Shown piece after piece: positions 34,994 to 46,884 of a stretch of DNA of 64,000 nucleotides. Under the pieces are notes generated by a model, which saw nothing but the letters and a program-made list of their open reading frames with translations, made no database searches and was not told where the DNA came from. The stretch's first letter is position 1; the number at the start of each line of letters is the position of its first letter. Made by a program: the position numbers and the translations under genes. Source of the stretch: Suillus spraguei (taxonomy: Eukaryota > Basidiomycota > Agaricomycetes > Boletales > Suillaceae); contig JABCPU010000311.1 of assembly GCA_016800925.1 (NCBI GenBank), forward strand, positions 16,321 to 80,320, in the 5' to 3' direction.

Positions 34994-36415
34994 TGTGGAG
35001 GTCGTATTGGAAAAAAAAAAGAGAGAAAGCAGTGGGGAATATGAGAACAAGGAGTGTAACTTCTGAGTGATGGAGGAGGTCGTTGCAAGGAAACGAGGCA
35101 ACTTCGAAGCCGGCGATTGGGCCCCAAGGAGGATAATAAAAACAAATTATTTACAAAGGAATAGTAAAACTAATCCGAATCGAAGCTTCATGCATCATGG
35201 CTGCATGCATTCTACATTTAACCGAACTGTCAAACTGCATTAACCACCTATATTACTCGGCATCAATCTAATTAGACATATGGCAGCCTTTGCAGCCTGG
35301 CAACCAACCATCACGGCAGCCCTCCAAGTCGGGAGCAAACACAAACAACTAATTTTCGCCAAGGGGTTAACCTTACACTCATCTTCCACTACCCTAGGTT
35401 CTCCAAACGGTGATAGCAACTCATCTGAATTAAAGAAAATACTGCTACCTCACTATATATGGAGATTCGAAGCGCTTGAATGATGGGTTTAGAACTTCAT
35501 CGGATGTGCAGCAGTCCAGTGTGCATCGAGTTCATCCTCCCGCTTCTAGGCCCAGGCCTCAAGCTCAAGCTTGAATGCTGCACACGGATCTTCATCCAGC
35601 TTTCAACGCGCCTCTCTCGACGAGCCATACATAACAATTCTGTGAAATCCATTAATGTACGTACTTTCGGGACGTTTCGGACACTTCACACTTGGCCCAA
35701 CTACGGAATCTTGACGTATTTGCTGTGGCTGGAACCAATTGCAATTCTACCTTTTTGTCCTGTGCGGAATGATCCAGACCTTCAGTATCAGCGCTTTTCA
35801 ATACATTACTCGCCATTGGTCTCCGGTCTCAAGTGGCAGCCACTCATGACATCATGGGTCTCGCCGGTTATTTTCGTGACGACCAGCACATGCAATAAGC
35901 TGTGTGTCAAGTTTCTTTTGGGCAGTCCAAAACGGCCTCTTTTTGCCATTGCGCTGAGCTGTAGATTCATGACGGCCGAGTTTGTGCTACAGAATGCGAG
36001 CGTTATCAAACTTTGTACCGTTCGATCGTCCTTCACCGAATGCCGAATCTGCGAAACACAGCTGATGTCATTTTACAAGGAACTTTTCTGGCAACAGTCA
36101 AGTATAGTAAAACACAGGAACTGCGCTGGGCCAGAAACCGATTAATTTTGGATTTCTACGGATTTCCTCATAGGGCTTTGCACCGCAGTATACTATGTAG
36201 GCGTGTCGGCAGCTTTTCTTTCCCGGCTATTCTCGTGACTTAGGCGCCCCATCTATCTATATAATATATCCACCATATGACTAGGTGTCCTTCAGGCTTT
36301 CAACAGCTTAGGCCGTTCCACTCATTTCTACGACGTTCGTCATCTTCCTATCCCTATACAACTCAGATCAGTGGTCAAACAAAAGTTGTTCACAATCTAT
36401 CCCCTTTCTACCATC
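34994..36415. other. intergenic; TATA at 36258-36264
   Basis: This is the promoter side of the GH79 gene and of the small gene at 36416. A 221-codon plus-strand frame (35480-36145) has no motif, no splice logic and Cys/Phe/Leu-rich random composition, so it is not accepted. TATATAA at 36258-36264 precedes the next gene by about 150 bp. Confidence 0.35.
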
Positions 36416-36648
36416 ATGAGCACGTTTGCGTACAAAGCACACTTGGCCGCTCGTGTAAGCCTCCCCGTGTGCCTATACTGGTTATGATGTTTTGACGTCT
36501 GGTATAGTCTGCAGGTGGACATAAAAAGAAGTCTCATCACCACGACAGTCCCCCGCCAAAGCACATGGAAGAGCCTTTCCACAAACTTTCCATCCTCCTG
36601 TTTGGCAAGAGCCCACGCTCACCAGTTCATTCACTCTCAGGGGGGTGA
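36416..36648 (+). CDS. small His/Lys-rich protein, 59 aa
   Basis: Two exons, 36416-36454 and 36508-36648, have a strong donor (CGT|GTAAGC) and acceptor (GGTATAG|TCT). The product begins MSTFAYKAHLAAR and has the basic run GGHKKKSHHHDSPPPKH, then FHKLSILLFGKSP. CATC precedes the ATG after a CT-rich stretch, a usual fungal start context. No family is recognised. It resembles the 39075 gene only in its MSTF start and small size. Confidence 0.45.
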
Positions 36649-36863
36649 CTCAAGTACTATTGCGCCCGCGCAGTCGCAGATCCTCCTGTATCTGATAACT
36701 TTGCTGGCCAAGGTGCTTACCGGGCCCGGATCTTCGAACGCGTGAGTGTCATGAGTTCATAAAGGAGGCATTTAATTGAGACGTCGCCTCTAGTACGGTA
36801 TTTCTAGGCTAAGAGCAGTGCAACGTTCTCGAATATCGCCCACGCGCTTTGGCTGTGCATTAA

Positions 36864-37280
36864 GCGCGCATGTTAATGAGGCAGGCCCCCTAGCACTGGG
36901 AGCTGGTCTTCAACTCCTCGCCATTTGAGCTATGGTGTACTCGCACTATTTGCTGGATGCAAATACCTTTATTTTATCTTGTCTCGTTTCTGTCATGTTT
37001 GGAAGCGCATGCATCAGGTCTCCTAACAGTTCTAGGAGCTGGTCTTTATTGTTCGCCATTCGGGTCGTGGCGATTGATACTATTGTGTCGTGTCCGATAC
37101 CTTCCGGTTTGTTATGTCATATTTCAGTTCGTATCTAGAAGCGCGTATGTCGATGAGGCAGGTCTCCTTCCTAGTCTTAGGAGCTGGTCTTCATCCGTCG
37201 GGTCGTGGTATATTGATACGCTTGTATTGTTTCCGATGCTTTTCACTTTGCACTCATGGCCCACTACTACTTGATGCCAC
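36864..37280 (+). repeat. degenerate tandem repeat, three copies of about 140 bp
   Basis: Units start at 36864, 37005 and 37141 (GCGC..ATG..., then GAGGCAGGYCYCCT, then GGAGCTGGTCTTC/T, then TCGCCATT or GTCGTGG and TGATAC). The period is 136-141 bp and identity is moderate. No coding role is evident, although open frames span parts of it. Confidence 0.6.
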
Positions 37281-39074
37281 GTTTCATGTTTACGACCTCA
37301 ACCACTTTACCATACAGTTCGTATGTACGACAGTTATCGTGAATGTATGTCTCAGTTTCCAAAATCGTTGATGGTGATTTCATGATGTCCATTATCGAGA
37401 GTATGCAATATTGAGATTGCCGCAGGCAACCGGTCCAATGTGCAGCCTATCTAGATCGCGTCATTGTTCGTCCCTACGCACGGGCGTTAGTTAGAACTGC
37501 AAGGGCTGATGGTGAAATTTATTGAGTACTACGGCAATCCCGGAGTCGGCAAATACCGCAGCCCGTCAAAGAGAATGGGCGCAATGGGCCAATAACAGGC
37601 GGTATGTAATGACGGGACTTCGTACGTTTCCTAATCCAGAGCTCTATTGGCAGATTGAGACATGGGGCGTAGGGGGTGATATAGAAGCGCTCGGTGGCCG
37701 ACCCTGATCCGGGGAGATCGGAAACAATGTTGCCCGAGCGTCTTAACCAAGAATGTCGCTTTTGGATGAATTGCTTCACAGGCACTAGCACGAGCGCCTG
37801 CCATAATGAGGCGCGGCGAACTTCTCTGATTACTTTGGGGTATATCATATCCTGCTTCTGGAGTTCTAGCACGCGGGAAGAACTTGTTTCCGAAGGATAA
37901 GGATCTTCTGGGTAATAGGCTGCCCCCTCGATTGTCACGGAGGGTGGTGGCACCCGACACTAGGTCAGAATTGCAACGTGTAATGAGTCCTAGTCGGGAG
38001 GTACTTAGTAGACAACTCTACTTTGCAGAACAACTTACATAAATCAGGCAAATGAATTCCAGTCCGACCATTCGTTCCCATCATGCCACTTAGGTACCAT
38101 GATGTCGACATCCATTCGATATGAATGTAAGTATTCCTGGATTCAACATCTGGATAGCGAGTTATGAATAAGCGGAAAGTCACCTGCAACTACTGCGCAA
38201 TTACAGCTACAACGGGTCGTGGCCTCCTGGCCACAAGTGAACACATTGGTGTGGTAGAAGTCCGGGTAAGATCAACAATGTGGTGTGGGTGGCAATTGTT
38301 GAACTATCTATTATGTCAGCTGCAGTAGCGACACAGCCTCTGGATCTGACTTTCCTCAAGAATACTGCATGCACAGCACTGCAGTCTGCAGGCACAGTCG
38401 ATCGTCCTATTCCGATCATAAGTAGGTTAAATCGTTTGCTATGCAAGTGCTTCTCTTGACGTACGACCTATGTGGGCGAGTGATAAATTCAGTGACGTTC
38501 AGTCTAATCACGGAAAGTCGCGCTAATGATGATGTGGAACTCGGATATGTCTGGTTCACCCGGGAAATCTATGTGAGTCGCTCCCCAACTATGATTATTA
38601 TCAGACAGCTGTTTGACCCAATATTGGCGCCGGTATAGCAGGCTAAGTGGTGATGCCGGTATCTATACCATCTCCATATTAATCCCTGAATTCGAAATAG
38701 CTAGATATTTATCTCACAACACCACGTTTTTCCTGCCCTATTGTGTGACCGCGGCCTTTGAGCTTCTATCTACAGGGCGCCAATCATTTATCCCACTTTG
38801 CTAACAGGTTCTATCGCCGACGTTTTGGTTCTTTGACAAACGTGTTGGAACTTGGTAGAGCATCTGCATCGTCCCTCATGGCAAGCTGTCATAGCCGGCT
38901 CCGAGTCAAAGTACGACAAGGAACGTGCTGCGGGTATATATACTGCAGATATCTGCAAGTAGCACTAACTCAACTCGTGGCACGAGCTCTCAAAAGGCAG
39001 ACGCGATACCTGGGACATCTAGCTCTATCTTCTTCTTCCATTACATTCTAAACTCGCAGTAAACCTATCTCACC
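37281..39074. other. no gene recognised; TATA at 38935-38942
   Basis: Overlapping frames on both strands at 37519-37960 are not convincing. TATATATA at 38935-38942 and a CT-rich leader precede the small gene at 39075. Confidence 0.3.
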
Positions 39075-39544
39075 ATGTCAACCTTCGGGACTCAAGCACG
39101 TAAGTGTGCTAATGCTGTAAGTGGCATCGCCTTGCGGAGCAGTCAGTACCTAACGAGTGACGTTAATTGTAGAAGAGCTCCAAGCAGTCGTCTCATAGTG
39201 CCAGCTCATCCTTGCAAAAGAATGTTGCTCCGGCTGATGCCAATGCCCAGTATCGAGGAACCATTCCTGTTATGAGCAAATTTGATATGCGCCAATTCGA
39301 TCGCGTAAGTGCTTGTGGTAACAGCCGCCATCATTCAGTGTCTTATAGAACTATAGTGTGGGGAACCCGCCTCGATGCTTCCTGTTCAAAACATAAAACA
39401 GGAGGTCGAACGACGCTCGAATACATTGCCCGTACCCGTACCGTGTGCTGCGAATGCACGAATTCACCTTCGAGTAAGTCTCACAATACATGTGCGCAAT
39501 AACACATGACTAAATCAACGTCGTTGCAGAGCCAGACAAAGTGA
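39075..39544 (+). CDS. small spliced protein, about 101 aa, unknown
   Basis: The model uses exons 39075-39116, 39173-39304, 39357-39473 and 39530-39544 with GTAAGT-type donors. Product features are a Ser/Lys-rich start (KSSKQSSHSASSSLQK), then YRGTIPVMSKFDMRQFDR and a basic C terminus. A TATA-like box lies about 135 bp upstream and the ATG context is CACCATG. The third exon has an alternative acceptor at 39350 that leads to an early stop, so the C-terminal half is uncertain. No domain recognised. Confidence 0.4.
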
Positions 39545-40379
39545 AGTGATGATATACGGAAAGAACAAACATTCATCAAAAAGCCTGCCTTGAGCTGCCT
39601 GAACAAAACCTTTTAAATCATACTTATCGTTGAATATGTCCAACTCATTTGTAACTTTATACCATTAACTTTGTTGTAACTGTACCCATGCAATAGTCAC
39701 AATTAGCGGCCATCCATCTACCATATGACATGCACATCAGTCAGATAACACGCTGCAGATATTCACATGATTGATATTATGTATTGTGACAAATACCTGA
39801 TTCCTACTCGTTCAGAGCTTGTGAAAGAAAGAAATAGACCTTCCTCCGTTAGTATGCATAGCGCCAGGTGTGGGAGTAAGCGCTAGGGGCATTTCAACAA
39901 GTTTAGATTTTGCAAGCTTCGCTGGCAAGATCAAGCGCCGTCCGGATCCCGCCCTCCGTTCTCTTCCTTGTACCTGACTCTGCCATTCTTTTCTTTCAGA
40001 TGCAGATTAATTGGTTTCTGGAGTGTATGGGGGAGCGGCAAGTCGAGATAGCAGTCACTGCTGACAAAGAGCACTACTAAATGGGATGGTACTATCGTTT
40101 ATCTGGCCCACGGAGAAGGGACAAAGGTTGTAAGCAGACTACCGATGACCTCAGCAATGTTCACCCTTACCAACTGCATATTTTACCTCCAAAAATGCCC
40201 GGCGACTTCTCATAGAAACAGTGAGTTTGGGCAGGCAATGTATGGCCTCACTCAGGACGACCCACCGGTGGTAACCTTCAGAAAACGTCCAACAAACTGT
40301 TCAAGTGAGCGTCGACTACGGCATTATAACATACGCTGATCAGAGTGACGAGTCACCCCTGCTACTGAAAATCGTCCGT
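39545..40379. other. intergenic, nothing recognised
   Basis: AT-rich DNA without a supported gene, RNA or repeat. Confidence 0.35.
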
Positions 40380-42540
40380 CTGGCCTGTGAGGGCCCTTGA
40401 AATGAACTGTTCAATTCCATCCGTCAAGTACGAACGTCAGCGTAGAACACCAAAAAAGACACTACTGATGGTCTGCCTGCAAAAGTCTCGTAAACTGGGT
40501 TCCTGCCTTCAATTAACAAGCTCGACATGAAACTGTGGCAACTGAAAGATGCAATTGCTCAAGTTTCATGAGAGCTGTAATTTTTACTATGCAATCCTTT
40601 CTGATCCGCTGGTATGGATTTTCGATGGGGAATGCCACCAAAAACAGTGCCTGCTGTAATGAGACATGGCTCCTCGAATTTGGAAGCAGGTTGTTGATGT
40701 TATAGGAGACTACTGGCAAGGATTATCGCGATTTGGCGCAGATCACTAGGTGAGCTTTTGTTGCGGATGTTACTAGTACGACCTAACCCATCGTTGATCA
40801 CGCACAATTCAATGATCTTGAGTATAACATTTTGAATAAATAGACTTATGGTTCGGCATCTAGATAAGACGCGCTGAGCAGGGAGTAGAAAAGTAAAGTG
40901 AGAAGTGAGAATTGGGCCATCAAGTCGGAAGGCACTAAACGCACCTCACAAAGCATCGGCAGGGTGCCAGCCACGGTATTCTGACATACGTACTTGATCA
41001 GAGTCGCACGACGGGTAGCGTTCCACTCATGCGATAGACTCGTAACCAAACATCCGTGGTGGCGTAGGCCAGGCTGATTGTTTGATTTTCCTGAGTTGAG
41101 CTTATGAATGAAGTGCGAGGAGAAAATATGCGGATCGCAGAAGGTCAATACATATCATAGATGAAGATTCACATGGTTACCTTGAACGTCAAAATACATG
41201 GTTTGATTGATTGATGGCCTGACCGTTATCAGGTGACATTGAGTCTAGATGCAGAACAATATCGGAGCGAGTTAGAAGACAAAGGAAGGAGGAACGTCCA
41301 GGTATGTCAACGACAAACGCAAATGAAGCTACTACAGTACAAACGGCGATTCGTCCAATGGAAACCAAAGGGAGCAGGTCCGAGATAAGGATTGAAGGAC
41401 CGAGAATGTATAGGTAAACCCCATGAGATGTCAAAGCCGGCTAGAACTTTGAAGACAGCGGCTGCACGTAGGGGCACGAGCAGTGCTCGGCACTGCTCGC
41501 AAGCGGTATTGTCGATGATCGGTTCCTAGAGCATGGGGGGTCGACTCAGAATAGTTGACCAAAATACAGATTACTGACAGCTAGCCAAAAAAAAAAATCC
41601 TAAACGTGCAGGCTCTTAGAGCACGCAGATCACGGGTGTTTATTGTGCGGGCTTATCGCAAGAAGTCATATTAGAAATCCATTCAGGAGTGCGCATCTAC
41701 GAGTGAAATTTAGTTATGGATTTGAGTTCTATTATGTCAGCGTAATGGCGAAATGTACATATGGAATACTCACATGGGAGTATGAATCTACTGCACGATC
41801 AGTGGGAAGCGCTGGTATCGTGATGATGGAAAGGAAGGACGGCCTGGATAAGGCCGCGAGAGCAACGTTTTGACTCTGAATTTGGTGGTGAGGGAGGGAA
41901 ATTGTGTGTAAAAACGACCAGAAGGTGGAGGGAACGAAGATGTGAACGTCGATGGGTAGCATTATATATCCGTGATTGCATGACTAATGAGAAGAGAGGT
42001 CAGGGAGGGGGTGAATGAATGAGAATGAACAAAGCGACGGTCAGTTATTGTCTTTTATATAGAAGCGGGGGTCAAATAAGAAGCAAGATATTCGAATTCA
42101 TGATGGAGAATCGTCCATGTGGCGTACAAAGTCCTACTCATTCTCAGCAGAGGATCTGTCAAAGGAATTACTACATCGCTGATGGTTTTATGGTACATAG
42201 TACGTACTACATACGCACCTCAAGCGAGTTCTTGGCGACATAGCACTTGCGTTATGGAGCGGAGGCACATAAAAAAGTCCAATTAGCCTTCAAAGCTTCA
42301 CGTCGCAATAGACTGAATGGGTAGTAGAATGTTCTTGAATGCGAGGAGGATCTGGATCCAATTGGTTGATTTCGACTCCCGAAGGTAGTGCCAAACAGAT
42401 GAATGATCGCATTACGATCACTAGTCAGTGAGCACAACGATGCTATTATGCATGTGAGTGCACTTTGCATTGATATAATAGCGCAATGTTTCAAGTGTAC
42501 AATTGATTCAGAGGCAGCAAGTAATATTTGCTTTGCTTAC
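40380..42540. repeat. direct segmental duplication, left copy
   Basis: Long stretches recur in the same order and orientation at 45030-46760. Examples are GGCCTGTG..GAGGGCCCTT, TTCAATTAACAAGCTC, CTTGAGTATAACATTTTGAATAAA, GAACAATRTYGGAGCGAGTTAGAAG and GGGGGTCAAATAAGAAGCAAG. The minus strand has coding-like exons: MLPIDVHIFVPSTFW at 41962 ending SYSH at a GTGAGT donor, with TATATAAAAG upstream at about 42060, and TSLSHEWNATRRATLIKYVC near 41040. Their partners in the right copy share LIKYVC and LLTLLFYSLL. A multi-exon minus-strand gene of unknown family is likely but not modelled. Confidence 0.65.
41477..41499. repeat. perfect hairpin
   Basis: CGAGCAGTGC and GCACTGCTCG flank a TCG loop (10-bp perfect arms). 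The right-hand duplicate at about 46355 has lost one arm. Confidence 0.7.
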
Positions 42541-42702
42541 GTAGTCGAACTTTCTAATACCGCGGGAATAATTTATTACATCAGCTGTCGAACTTTTTGA
42601 TACCGGGCCGAGCGCCGTTACGATACTTTCCAGTCAGGTCATAATTTATTAAGTGAAATATATTTAGTCTGCATGTCAAAATAATGTGTCGGCCTTGCAC
42701 CT

Positions 42703-44549
42703 ATGACAGGTTCTTCCAAACCAGCAGAGGAGAATTGGTATCCACCCGGCCTTTTCGCATATAATACACCTCCAGGTCATCAACACTTTGACTCGATAAT
42801 ATCTGATGCAAAGTCCACTGCTGATAGCACCGATTTTTACAACCGCAGTCTGACGACTCGCAGATATGCCCTTGTCGAAATGGCATGCTCAAGTATCTTC
42901 AGCTGCTCATGCATTGTTGCAGGCATTGTCACTCTAGCCAATCAAGGAGTCTGGGGAGTAACTGTGTTTAACCTCAATTATCAGGATGCTGCTCAGTTGC
43001 GCCTGCAGGTGGAGATATTCATCCTGACACTTAACTTAATCGTCGCATTATGCACCGAGTCCATAGGCTTCGTACACGGTATCTCATTGCGCTCTGCGCT
43101 AGCCTCAGAGTCTCGCCTTTGTTTCAACACCAATTTGCGCCTCCTGACCGCAGCTCGTGGATGGTATAACCCTAACGGCACCCTGCTCAACGGTATCTCG
43201 GCTGTCCTCCTCATTATATCATACAGCTCGGTCTCAATCGTCCCACAAATCGACACTACCTCGTTGCAGACGTCACAATATAAGGACGGTGTTGCCATTG
43301 CAGGGTTACCTATTCTTATTCTGGGCGTCGCGCTCCTCCTCCAGGTGATAATCGCATTGTCAGGGATTCGGGCTGTCAAAATATTGACGTGGAGCTCCTC
43401 ACCTTTCGATTTGACCGCCGCACTGATCCACCACGCGCAATTAACCCCTGCTACTTTGCGCTGCATGCGTTCTGTATCTGACACAGACACGGTTGGAGGT
43501 CCAATGAAGCCACTAAAAATACAGCCCTCTGCGTGGCATGCTCACCCCAGCATCCGGAAGGTTGTCATTTCTCTTTGGGTTATCGTTGCAGCATGCGGCG
43601 GATGGGCCGCACTTGTCATACATATATGGCATACGAATCCTAGCACGTGTTTATCGTCCACCAAATCGCTGCCCTTGAAAACGTGGTCATTCATCCCCAA
43701 CGGGCCGTCCAATTGTATCGCGTATGATTTACCAGGTAGTAATCTTGGGGTGTGGATTCTGCTCTGTGTCAACGTGGCAGCTGTCCAGGGACCGTTGACG
43801 CTTGGACTGCATTGCTCGGAGCTAATCGCCAATGTCATTCGAGACGAATGTCAGTGGAGATGCTCTACCGGAAGGAAAGGACTGAGAGTGGCGACGAACC
43901 CAGTGAAGATGATTTTCACTCATCCGATTTGTCTCATACTTTTCGCCGCAAAGCCTTTCCTGCATGAGTCATTCGCGTCCAGTATTTTTTATCGATGTCA
44001 TTGAACATTATCCTCGAAAATCACAGACTGGATGTTTGGGCTTTCATTCCAGACATTTGAAATAGCCACTAATGGAGAATTAAGACGGCCGTTTGTATTC
44101 ATGTACACTGCCCAGGTTCGCACTTATTGCTCAAGTCAAACTGTTATGACACCCTCACACCTTCATGCAGATGTGGAACTTATGCATTGCGCTCCTTATA
44201 TTCGCCTGTTTCTTCACTTTCGTCGCACTGCGCCGACCCCGCGGTCCCCAGCCTGCTGCGTATGGTCACGTCCAGACACTCGCTAACCTCGTGGATGAGT
44301 GGTCGCCTGTGATGTGGTGGGGACACAAGGAAGACGGAATTCCGTACTGTCATGCTGGTGGGGTATTTATGTGCTTACAATGCTACTACTTTGACACTTT
44401 CACAAAGGGACGAGCGATTACCCACTGCCGGATGTGAAGATGGATCGCGTTTATTCTGGCTTCGATGTTGGGTCTGACACCCCGTCTCCTGAAAGGTATC
44501 TGCTTCGCTTTTCAAAGATATACTTTTCCAATTTTTCTTTTGTAGATAA
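42703..44549 (+). CDS. polytopic membrane protein, 548 aa, function unknown
   Basis: Five exons: 42703-43981, 44027-44115, 44171-44357, 44408-44495 and 44546-44549 (the last adds one base and TAA). About eight hydrophobic segments are visible, for example IVALCTESIGFVHG, GLPILILGVALLLQVIIAL, VVISLWVIVAACGGWAALVI, LGVWILLCVNVAAVQGPLTL and MWNLCIALLIFACFFTFVAL. The C-terminal cytosolic part has the conserved pattern YGHVQTLANLVDEWSPVMWW, then GIPYCHAGTS, seen in a family of basidiomycete membrane proteins without assigned function. The first ORF reads to a stop at 44002, but splicing at TCCA|GTATTT restores homology. The gene sits between the two arms of a direct duplication. Confidence 0.75.
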
Positions 44550-45029
44550 GGAACCAGGCTGGCGATGCATTGACGGTGCACACAATCAGCCACGCTGTTG
44601 AACCAGATGTGCGGTTTTCATGCCGTCTACTGTATTGTAGGTGTCAGATGCCCTCTGGGCCCCGACCAATGCCTCAGACGAAGACACAAGCCATCCTCAT
44701 GTTTCATCGATGCGAAGAGCTTGACTCTTCGCATCCGAGACATGGACATGTAGATACATCCTTCCTTAGATGCTTCTACGATATTTTGCCCTTGTACTTT
44801 AGACGCCTCATCTTTCTCATATCTTTCACATAGTCGTATTGTGCAGCCACGAGTACAAACTTCTCACCACACAACGTCGTCGTCGCTTATCTGTCATAAT
44901 CCATCACCTATACCCCTTTGTCTTCGATGTGCGCCGCAGCTGAAGATCAAGATCTTCGCATGTTTTTGACATTGTTCTTCTGTTTGCCATTGTACATGCG
45001 AACATGTTGATTGCTTTGGCCAGCGCCCG
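44550..45029. other. 3' region, nothing recognised
   Basis: Sequence between the membrane-protein gene and the right arm of the duplication. No supported gene. Confidence 0.35.
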
Positions 45030-46760
45030 ACTGGCCTGTGTGAGGGCCCTTAAAATGAACTGTTTCTGGCAAGTACAACAGTCAGAGTAGAACATCAAAA
45101 AACACTACTGTTGGTCTGCATGCACAAAATTCGTAAACTGAATTCCGACCTTCAATTAACAAGCTCATCATGAAACTGTGGTGACTGAAAGACTGCACCT
45201 AAGTTCCATGAGAGTTGTGATTTTCATATACTATGTAATCCTTTCTGATACGCTAGCATGAATTTTAGATGGGGAATGCCGCCAAAAACAGTGCCCGCTA
45301 TAATGAGATATAGCTCCTCAAATTTGGAAGGAGGATGTTGATGTCATAGGTGACCACTGGCAAGGATTATCGCGACTGGATGCAGATCGCCAGGTCAGCT
45401 TTCGTTGCGGATGTTACTGGCATGACCTAGCCCATCGCTGACCACCGTCAGATACTAGTCATGTCATCGACTGTCAAGCACGATTCAATGATCTTGAGTA
45501 TAACATTTTGAATAAAGAGACCCACGGTTCGAGTGTGCACCTCTACTGCGAGTGTGTATGGCATCTAGATAAGATGCGCTGAGAAACTCATCTTCGGATG
45601 AAGCGTCTAAAACGGCCGGCGGGAACGGCGGACTGGCAAGAAATATCCTCACGTCAGGGCATTCACGAGTTCAGAGATGTAGAGAGGGCAGGGGCCCCGT
45701 AGACTAATTAGTACTGTCCGACATAGGGCATATTACCTCAATAAACAGAAATTGTAATTAAAAAAAGATGCGTTGAGCAGGGAGTAGAAAAGTAAAGTAA
45801 GAAGTAAGAATTGGAGCATCACGCCAGAAGGCACCAACCGCGCCTCAAAAAGTATTGGCAAGGCGCCATCCACGGTATGACAGACGTACTTGATCAGAGT
45901 CGCACTACGGGTAGTGTTCCAATCATGCGATACACTCGTAACCAAGTATCCGTGGTAGCATAAGCCATGCTGGTTGTTTGGTTTTCCGTCTGGGTCGAGC
46001 TTATGGAGTGCGAGGGGAAAATATTATGCGGGTCGCAGAAAGTCAGTACATGTCATAGATGAAGATTCACATGAATACCTTAAACGTCGAAATACATGGT
46101 TTGATTGATTGATGGGCTGATCGTTGTCAGGTGAGAGTATGTCTAGATGCAGAACAATGTTGGAGCGAGTTAGAAGACAAGGGAAGGAGGAACGTTCAGG
46201 ACACCAACGACAAACACAAATGACGGTGCAACAGCACAAACGACGATTCGTCTGATGGAAATTGAAGGGGACAGGTCCGAGATAAGGATTGAAGGACCGA
46301 GAGTGTGTAGGTAAGCCCTCATGAGATGTCAAAGTCAGTGGCTGCATACAGGCAACACGAGCAGTGCTCTCAGGCGGTGTTGTCGATGATCAGTTCCTAA
46401 AGTGCTTCGATTCAGAGTAGTTGACCAAAATACAAAGCGACTGTATTATGTAAGACGGCGAGTTGTTGTCTTTTATAGAGGTGGGGGTCAAATAAGAAGC
46501 AAGAGTGTTCGAATTCATGATGGAGAATCTCTCGGCACCGGCAAACACCGAAGGTAGCGCCAAACAGTCATTCAGTTACGATGATCAACGGTGAGCACGA
46601 CGTATTATATGCATTAGATATAGTGCACGCTGCACTAATTTGTATTGGTTTTGCTCTGCCATATCTTTGTTTCATCAATCTTATATAATTCAAGTGTACG
46701 ATTCAGAGGCAACAGATAAAGTGAGTAATATCTGTTTCTGAGTCGACCCACGGTGTCACG
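45030..46760. repeat. direct segmental duplication, right copy
   Basis: This is the counterpart of 40380-42540, shorter because of deletions, most clearly around the region equal to 41550-42000. The coding-like minus-strand segments (TSVSHDWNTTRSATLIKYVC, LLTLLFYSLLNAS) are kept, but the segment corresponding to the first exon is missing. This copy is therefore probably a truncated gene. Confidence 0.65.
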
Positions 46761-46884
46761 GTTTCTCAATTGTCTGACTTCTAGTGCTATGCCGTAGAAT
46801 GGCCCTAAAGCAGTTGTTGCGCCTCGGGCTCAGTCCAAGAAAGTGCACATGCTTGTTTCAATTACATCACGACTTTACATCGAT

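Noticed and set aside
35480..36145. 221-codon plus-strand ORF
   Set aside because: Random-looking Cys/Leu/Phe-rich composition, no motif, no promoter or splice pattern, and a competing minus-strand frame.
37519..37953. 144-codon minus-strand ORF beginning MPPPSVTIEG
   Set aside because: Possible exon, but a second frame on the same strand is open too and no continuation across a credible intron was found.
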